Assembly: GCF_045209745.1 (NCBI RefSeq)
Contig: NZ_CP109273.1
Coordinates: forward strand, 744,001 to 808,000
Direction: 5' to 3'
DNA length: 64,000 nucleotides
Source of the DNA: Micromonospora sp045209745
Lineage (GTDB): Bacteria > Actinomycetota > Actinomycetes > Mycobacteriales > Micromonosporaceae
The translations under genes were made by a program, and so were the position numbers. Below the pieces are notes generated by a model. That model did no database searches, was not told the DNA's origin, and saw only the letters and a list, made by a program, of their open reading frames with translations. Shown here one piece after another: positions 59,680-64,000 of this stretch. Positions within the stretch are counted from its first letter, which is position 1; each line of letters starts with the position of its first letter.

Positions 59680-60288
59680 TCACGCCTCCCGGGGCAGTGC
59701 GGCGGTGAGCCGGTCGAGCAGGTCGGTGGCGTCGGCGGGCAATTCCCGGCCAGCGGCGTGCCGCTCGGCGGCGAGCGCGGCCAGCATCGCGGCCAACTCC
59801 CCGTCGGCCCGAGCGTCCAGGTCGGCCACCGCGGCGAGGGGGACGCCGCTGAACACGCACTTGAGCACCGCCTGCCGCCAGGCCGCCGGGTCGAGGTGCC
59901 GGGCGTACGGGCCGAGGGCCGCGGCGACCAGCCGGGTGTCGTTGGTCCGGATCGCGTCGTGCAGCAACGGCACCCCGGCGACGCCGATCGGCAGCAGCGG
60001 CAGTGCCCGCAGCACGGCTCGGCGCTCGGCCGCGTCGCCGTGCTGGTAGAGGCTTTCGGCGTACGTCGCGTGGTCGCCGGGCAGGCTGGTGAGCAGCAGC
60101 ACCCGGGCCGCGTCGTCGGCGGTCCAGGCGGGGGCGTCGGGCAACGCGGCCCGACCGCAGCGCCGGCCGGCGGCAGGGAAGAGCCGGGTGATCGCGGTGG
60201 GCTCGGCCGTGACCCGGCGCAGCGCCGTGTCCAACCAATCGGAATCGGCTACGCCTCGCAGCGCGGCCCGTAGTGAATCCGGTGTCAT
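59680..60288 (-). CDS. eboA: EboA family protein
   Basis: This is a 202-residue protein without recognisable catalytic motifs. It is helical, with Ala/Leu-rich segments (WTADDAARVLLLTSLPGDHATYAESLYQHGDAAERRAVLRAL) and LVAAALGPYARHLDPAAWRQAVLKCVFSGVPLAAV typical of EboA in sequence style. The ATG at 60288 follows GGAGGAGACGGG, a strong ribosome-binding site. A 58-base gap with part of a palindrome separates it from the upstream gene, the only sizeable gap in the operon. The function of EboA is unknown in all organisms. Confidence 0.82.
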   Translation of the reverse strand: MTPDSLRAALRGVADSDWLDTALRRVTAEPTAITRLFPAAGRRCGRAALPDAPAWTADDAARVLLLTSLPGDHATYAESLYQHGDAAERRAVLRALPLLPIGVAGVPLLHDAIRTNDTRLVAAALGPYARHLDPAAWRQAVLKCVFSGVPLAAVADLDARADGELAAMLAALAAERHAAGRELPADATDLLDRLTAALPREA

Positions 60289-60331
60289 CCCGTCTCCTCC
60301 CCTTGTGCTGCTCCGCAGGCGCCCCAGGCAG

Positions 60332-60418
60332 ACCCTTTGCTCTGCTTCACTCCACGCGACGGTCACTGTCCGAACATTGGACGGTCGCTGTTGCGTCCGA
60401 TGAAGCAGAGCAATGGGT
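60332..60418. repeat. Dispersed palindrome (TTTGCTCTGCTTCA family), copy 2
   Basis: The arms ACCCTTTGCTCTGCTTCA (60332-60349) and TGAAGCAGAGCAATGGGT (60401-60418) pair at 17 of 18 positions. The interior differs from the copy at 28114-28202 and holds smaller stems (TCCGAACATTGGA). It covers the last 24 codons or so of the TIM-barrel gene 60347-61339 and reaches into the gap before eboA. Confidence 0.85.
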
Positions 60419-61339
60419 GCCTACCCGCACCTCGTCATCGGTGGGCCGCGCGCCGGCCACCGCGGTCGCGGCGGCGGCGCGCAGGAACTCGATCGACCGA
60501 GCGGCCACGGCGGGCGCGGCGTGCGAGTCGCGGGGCAACTCCACCGCGACCAGCCCCTCATACCCGCCTGCGGCAAGGGCCGCCAACACCGGCGGAAAAT
60601 CGATCTCGCCGACGCCGAACTCCAGGTGCTCGTGCACGCCCCGGCGCATGTCGTCGATCTGCACGTTGACCAGATGCCCGGCCACCTCGGCGACGCACTG
60701 CGGCACCGGCCACGGCTCCAGGCAGCGGCAATGGCCGATGTCGAGGGTGAGGCCAAAGCGGGCCGGGTCACCGAGCGCGGCGCGCAGCCGACGCCAGTCG
60801 GCGATGTCCTGCACCAACATCCCTGGCTCCGGTTCGAAGCCGAGGGTGACGCCGGCGGTGTCGGCCACGTCGACCACGCTGGCGCAGCCCGCGACCAGCC
60901 GGTCCCAGGCGCCCTGCGGTGACACCGCATCGGGCCGGACACCGGCCCAGAACGAAACCGCCTCCGCGCCCAGGTCGGCGCCGATCCGGACGGCCCGGCG
61001 CAGGAACTCGACACGCCGGGTCGGGTCGTCGTGCAGCAACGTCGGGGCGTGCTTGTGCCACGGGTCGAGCAGGTAGCGGGCGCCGGTCTCGATCACCACG
61101 GCCAGGCCCAGCGCGTTCAACCGTTTGCCGACGGCGGCGACCCGGCGCGTGAGCCCGGGCGCGAACGGGTCCAGATGGTCGTGGTCCAGCGTGAGCGCCA
61201 CACCGTCGTAGCCGAGATCGGCGAGGACGGCGAGCGCATCGTCGAGGCGGTGGTTGGCGAAGCCGTTCGTGCCGTATCCGAGGCGCAGCGTCGTGGCGTC
61301 ACCGGCCGGCACAGCGGGTCGGGGCTGGGGAACGGTCAT
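60347..61339 (-). CDS. Sugar phosphate isomerase/epimerase-type TIM barrel in the ebo operon
   Basis: This is a 330-residue protein, distinct from EboE. It starts MTVPQPRPAVPAG and then LRLGYGTNGFANHRLDDALA. Metal-site candidates are VTLGFEPEPGMLVQD (Glu), LTLDIGHCRCLEP (Asp, His), VNVQIDDMRRGVHEHLEFG (Asp, His) and LVAVELPRDSH (Glu). The ATG overlaps the UbiA stop (ATGA). The last residues (THCSASSDATATVQCSDSDRR) come from the palindrome and are unlike the rest, so the original stop was probably a little earlier. Confidence 0.84.
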   Translation of the reverse strand: MTVPQPRPAVPAGDATTLRLGYGTNGFANHRLDDALAVLADLGYDGVALTLDHDHLDPFAPGLTRRVAAVGKRLNALGLAVVIETGARYLLDPWHKHAPTLLHDDPTRRVEFLRRAVRIGADLGAEAVSFWAGVRPDAVSPQGAWDRLVAGCASVVDVADTAGVTLGFEPEPGMLVQDIADWRRLRAALGDPARFGLTLDIGHCRCLEPWPVPQCVAEVAGHLVNVQIDDMRRGVHEHLEFGVGEIDFPPVLAALAAGGYEGLVAVELPRDSHAAPAVAARSIEFLRAAAATAVAGARPTDDEVRVGTHCSASSDATATVQCSDSDRRVE

Positions 61340-62259
61340 GTCGGGGAGACTTTCCGGGCCAACCGTCGCCCCAGCGGCGCGGCCGCCGCGACAGCCACCC
61401 CGAGCAGGCCGGCTCCGCCACGCGCGGTGAGCGCCCCCTGCAGGGCGGGCAACCCGGTGATCCCGGCGCCGACGGCGGCGCGGACCCGCCCGGCCGACGG
61501 GTCCCGGACCACCTCGGCCTGGGCCGCGCCGTAGCGAGCCGCGTACCACCCGGCCAGCACGGCGGGCAGCACGGCCGCGATCCCGGCCGACCGGGTCCGG
61601 TTCGTGCGCACCCCGGTCTGGTCGGCGGTTCGGGCGGCTGCGCGCCGGGCCCCCGGGGCGGCGACGGCGGCACTGACCGCGACCAGTGCGGTGCCCGCCA
61701 GCGTGCGCATCGGCAGGGTGGCATCGGCGCCGGTGACCTCCCGGCGGGACAACGCGGTGACCGTCCAGGTGTGCGCGGCGACGGTCGCCGCCGCCGGCAA
61801 CGCCCGGGTCACCCGGCCACCGGACGCGCCGAGCAGCACATCCAGCCCTCGGCAGGCGGCCATCACCGCCGGACCGGCGGCGGTGTTCTTGGCCAGCAGG
61901 TCGTACCCCCAGATGGTGGCCGCCAGCGGCACGGCGAGCGCGGCGGCGCGGCGACCGCCCACGGCGGCGGCCAGGCCCACACCGGCTGCCGTGAGGCCAG
62001 CCGCGAGACCGACCGCGGCGGCCGGGGTGATCCGCCCGCTGGGGATCGGCCGCTCGGGCCGCTCCACGGCGTCCAGGTGCCGGTCGGACCAGTCGTTGGC
62101 GGCCATGCCGGCCCAGTAGAGCAGCACCGAGGCGCCGGCCAGAGCAGGGGTACGCGGGCTCAACGCGCCGGCCGCCGCCGCTCCGGCGATCACGTCGCCG
62201 GGCACCGAGAGCGCGGCCGGCGCCCGGACCAGCTCGGCGAGGTCAGCCAGCGTGGTCAT
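61336..62259 (-). CDS. eboC: EboC, UbiA-family prenyltransferase
   Basis: This is a 307-residue integral membrane enzyme with about eight hydrophobic spans. AANDWSDRHLDAVERPERPIPSGRI (about residues 55-79) is the first Mg-diphosphate motif N-D-x-x-D-x-x-x-D with the usual R-P-I-P-S-G-R-I. The second motif is degenerate around GYDLLAKNTAAGP. It would transfer a prenyl group from a prenyl diphosphate to an unknown acceptor. It overlaps both neighbouring genes. The ATG at 62259 is chosen; a GTG two codons upstream is possible. Confidence 0.9.
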   Translation of the reverse strand: MTTLADLAELVRAPAALSVPGDVIAGAAAAGALSPRTPALAGASVLLYWAGMAANDWSDRHLDAVERPERPIPSGRITPAAAVGLAAGLTAAGVGLAAAVGGRRAAALAVPLAATIWGYDLLAKNTAAGPAVMAACRGLDVLLGASGGRVTRALPAAATVAAHTWTVTALSRREVTGADATLPMRTLAGTALVAVSAAVAAPGARRAAARTADQTGVRTNRTRSAGIAAVLPAVLAGWYAARYGAAQAEVVRDPSAGRVRAAVGAGITGLPALQGALTARGGAGLLGVAVAAAAPLGRRLARKVSPT

Positions 62260-63409
62260 GGGCACCGTCCCCTCCGGCGTGCAGTTTCCGGGCGAAGTTG
62301 GTCAGCCGGGCCCACTGCTCGCCCAGCGAGTGGGTGGGCGAGCCGAGCGGGTCCTTGAAGAAGAAGCCCAGCTCCGTCAGCGGCCCCACCTGCCCGGCGG
62401 CATGGGCGGCGGCGGTGAGCCGGGCCAGGTCGAGCACCAGCGGCGCGGCCAACGCGGAGTCGCAGCCGTGCCAGGTGAACTCCATCCGCATGCCGGTGCC
62501 GAGGAAGCCGGCGAAGGTGATCAGATCCCAGGCGGTCTTGAAGTCGCCCAGTTCCTCGACGTACTCGATGCGGGTGCCGCCCTGCGGGACGTAGCCCAGC
62601 GTCTCGCCGAGCACCCGCTGCTTGCTCTGCACCTTCGCCGCGTTGGCGGCCGGGTCGGCGAGGGTGGCGCCGTCGCCACCGCCGAGCAGGTTGAACCCGG
62701 ACCAGGAGCGCACGTCCAGGTTGCGCATCGCGAACATCGGCGCGAGCACCGACTTGACCAGGGTCTCCCCGGTCTTGCCGTCGTGCCCGGCGTACGGCAG
62801 TCGGGCCTCTTCGGCCAGCGCGGTCAGGGCCGGCAGTCGCAGTCCGGTGGACGGGGTGAAGTCGACGTACGGGCAGCCGGCCAGCAGTGCCGCGTACCCG
62901 TAGAGGGAGCTGGCCGGCAGCACCTCGTCCGGCCCGGCGAGGGCGGCACGCAGCGCGGCCGGGTCGGCGTGCCCGGCGTGCGGTCGAGGGGTCGGCTCGG
63001 TGGCGGAGACGTTGATCACCACCACCCGGTCCAGCTCGTGTCGCTCGCGGAAGCTGGTGAGGTCGCGGACCACGGCGGCGGCCCGGTCGGCCTGGGTGCC
63101 GCCGACCGGTGCGGGGCGCAGCTCCTGCTCGACCGCGCCCAGCTCGTCGCGGAGCGCGGCGACCAGCCGCCCGGGAATGACACCGGCGTCGGCCAGTGCC
63201 TCGGCGCGCTTGCACAGGGGGGTGGTGGCCAGGTCGTGCCCGCCGAAGACGAGGTCGGCGAAGGCGGGCAGGGCGGGGCCGCGCAGCTCGGGCAGGGCGG
63301 TGACGCAACCGGTCGGCCCGGCCAGACCAGCCCGCAGCGCGAGCCCTCCGACGATGCTGGTGGTCGCGACGGAACCGCGCGCTCCTACCAGCCAGACACC
63401 TGTTCGCAT
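62243..63409 (-). CDS. Inositol-1-phosphate synthase-type cyclase (MIPS family)
   Basis: This is a 388-residue NAD-dependent cyclase. VGARGSVATTSIVGGLAL is the N-terminal NAD-binding segment. YVDFTPSTGL, GHDGKTGETLVKSVLAPMF, SWSGFNLLGGGDGATL and FTWHGCDSALAAPLVLD are conserved MIPS blocks that contain the catalytic lysines. The enzyme turns glucose-6-phosphate into inositol-1-phosphate in known members. It is the first gene of the ebo operon and overlaps eboC by 17 bases. The usual EboD cyclase (dehydroquinate-synthase-like) is not visible here, so this enzyme may take its place. It starts after AAGGATCACC. Confidence 0.9.
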   Translation of the reverse strand: MRTGVWLVGARGSVATTSIVGGLALRAGLAGPTGCVTALPELRGPALPAFADLVFGGHDLATTPLCKRAEALADAGVIPGRLVAALRDELGAVEQELRPAPVGGTQADRAAAVVRDLTSFRERHELDRVVVINVSATEPTPRPHAGHADPAALRAALAGPDEVLPASSLYGYAALLAGCPYVDFTPSTGLRLPALTALAEEARLPYAGHDGKTGETLVKSVLAPMFAMRNLDVRSWSGFNLLGGGDGATLADPAANAAKVQSKQRVLGETLGYVPQGGTRIEYVEELGDFKTAWDLITFAGFLGTGMRMEFTWHGCDSALAAPLVLDLARLTAAAHAAGQVGPLTELGFFFKDPLGSPTHSLGEQWARLTNFARKLHAGGDGAHDHAG

Positions 63410-63480
63410 GGTGATCCTTCAATCCAGGAGAAACCGCCGGCACTGCTAAATATAGCAATATCAGAATATGTTTCGGAAAG
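63410..63480 (-). promoter_or_regulatory. AT-rich promoter region of the ebo operon
   Basis: Upstream of the first ebo gene lies an AT-rich island, rare in this window. It contains the palindrome TGCTAAATATAGCA (63444-63457) and, next to it, ATATCAGAATAT. On the minus strand TATATT-type and TGATAT-type sequences could serve as a -10 element. The palindrome is about 35 bases from the start codon and could be an operator. Confidence 0.5.
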
Positions 63481-64000
63481 ATACGGCCTGAGTGGATGGC
63501 CCCGTCCGCCCGCCCCGCACCTGGACGGCACCGGATTCCGACGTCGGCGTCGGCGGCGACGACGCCGGACCGGTGCCCAGTACGGGTGCGAGCAGACGGG
63601 GCTGGTAGACAGGGTCGGGTCGGCGTCTCGACCCTGTCTCCCCCGCATCCGACCGGCCAGGGCGTTGGCGTGGCGTGCCCCGGCCGGACGTCTCAGGCCG
63701 CCGCGCCCACCGATTTACCGACCGGAGCACGACTCGCCGGAAATCGGCGAGCGGATGCGGTACGGGTGGGGGCAGCGGCGGGCGGTGCCATCAGGTCCTC
63801 CAGATCTCCACCGGTGGTGGCGGTCCTCCGGTGCGGCCGGGGAATCCCGGTCCGGTCGCACCGGACGACCGTCCTGCTCGTGCGCCACCGGGCCGTACGG
63901 CCCGGCTGCACGCTCTCCGATGCCGACCTCGTCCCGACTGCGGGGCGCAATCCGCGGTCGGTCCCTCGCCGGTCGGCTTCGGAAAGCCGGTCGGGCGATG
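63481..64000. other. Gap without a supported gene; one hairpin
   Basis: No reading frame here has a ribosome-binding site and convincing composition. An 11-bp perfect inverted repeat (AGACAGGGTCG at 63607-63617, complement at 63629-63639) may be a terminator for a gene beyond the window. Confidence 0.4.

Noticed and set aside
63693..63950. Small minus-strand peptide gene near the window end
   Set aside because: Arg/Ala/Thr-rich composition, no ribosome-binding site and no recognisable leader or core features.

Overview
This is a GC-rich actinobacterial chromosome segment that most resembles a Micromonospora-type (Micromonosporaceae) genome. The reasons are the codon use, two XRE-DUF5753/DUF397 regulator pairs, a SARP/AfsR regulator, an F420-type luciferase-like oxidoreductase, ricin-lectin modular secreted enzymes and short dispersed palindromes between genes. 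No rRNA, CRISPR array or intact transposase gene was seen. Two tRNA genes are present.

Layout. 0-5 kb: the end of an L,D-transpeptidase gene, an alpha/beta hydrolase, and a complete glycine-betaine-type ABC importer operon closed by a hairpin. 5-9 kb: a frameshifted DivIVA-type gene, an XRE/DUF397 pair, small genes and a VapBC toxin-antitoxin pair with a palindromic operator. 8.8-17.3 kb: a SWIM/SNF2 helicase and a 1376-residue NERD-pseudokinase-kinase protein (PglW-like, without BREX partners), with a short-chain dehydrogenase between two copies of the kinase gene's 3' end. 17.5-27 kb: a site-2 protease, alditol oxidase, membrane protein, EF-loop protein, luciferase-like oxidoreductase, a two-gene Ig-like/TIM-barrel unit, a 9 x 17 bp tandem repeat, a Uma2 nuclease-fold protein, and an aldo/keto reductase divergent from a TetR gene.

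27.2-30.3 kb is a decay zone holding half a transporter gene, an HD-domain remnant, a 280-bp MITE-like element with a 10-bp target duplication, and a fused sigma-factor/oxidoreductase relic. 30-41 kb holds membrane proteins, two related secreted proteins with a shared repeat motif, a SARP regulator, the second XRE/DUF397 pair, a TPR-type XRE regulator and a 1.3-kb integration scar at a tRNA(CAT) gene. 41-49 kb holds an M16 peptidase with a helical partner, an internally deleted flavin oxidoreductase, an MMPL transporter, tRNA-Asn and a TIM-barrel isomerase. 49.9-54.9 kb holds two secreted modular proteins (ThuA-type and GSDH-type) that end in near-identical ricin-lectin modules.

55.1-63.4 kb is the most coherent system: eight tightly packed co-directional genes on the minus strand. 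In transcription order they are inositol-1-phosphate synthase, UbiA prenyltransferase (EboC), a TIM-barrel protein, EboA, EboB, EboE, EboF and a polyprenyl diphosphate synthase. This is an ebo metabolite-trafficking cluster. No EboD-type cyclase is visible; an inositol-phosphate synthase heads the operon and a prenyl-diphosphate synthase closes it, which suggests that the operon makes and exports a prenylated cyclitol-type compound. That product is inference only.
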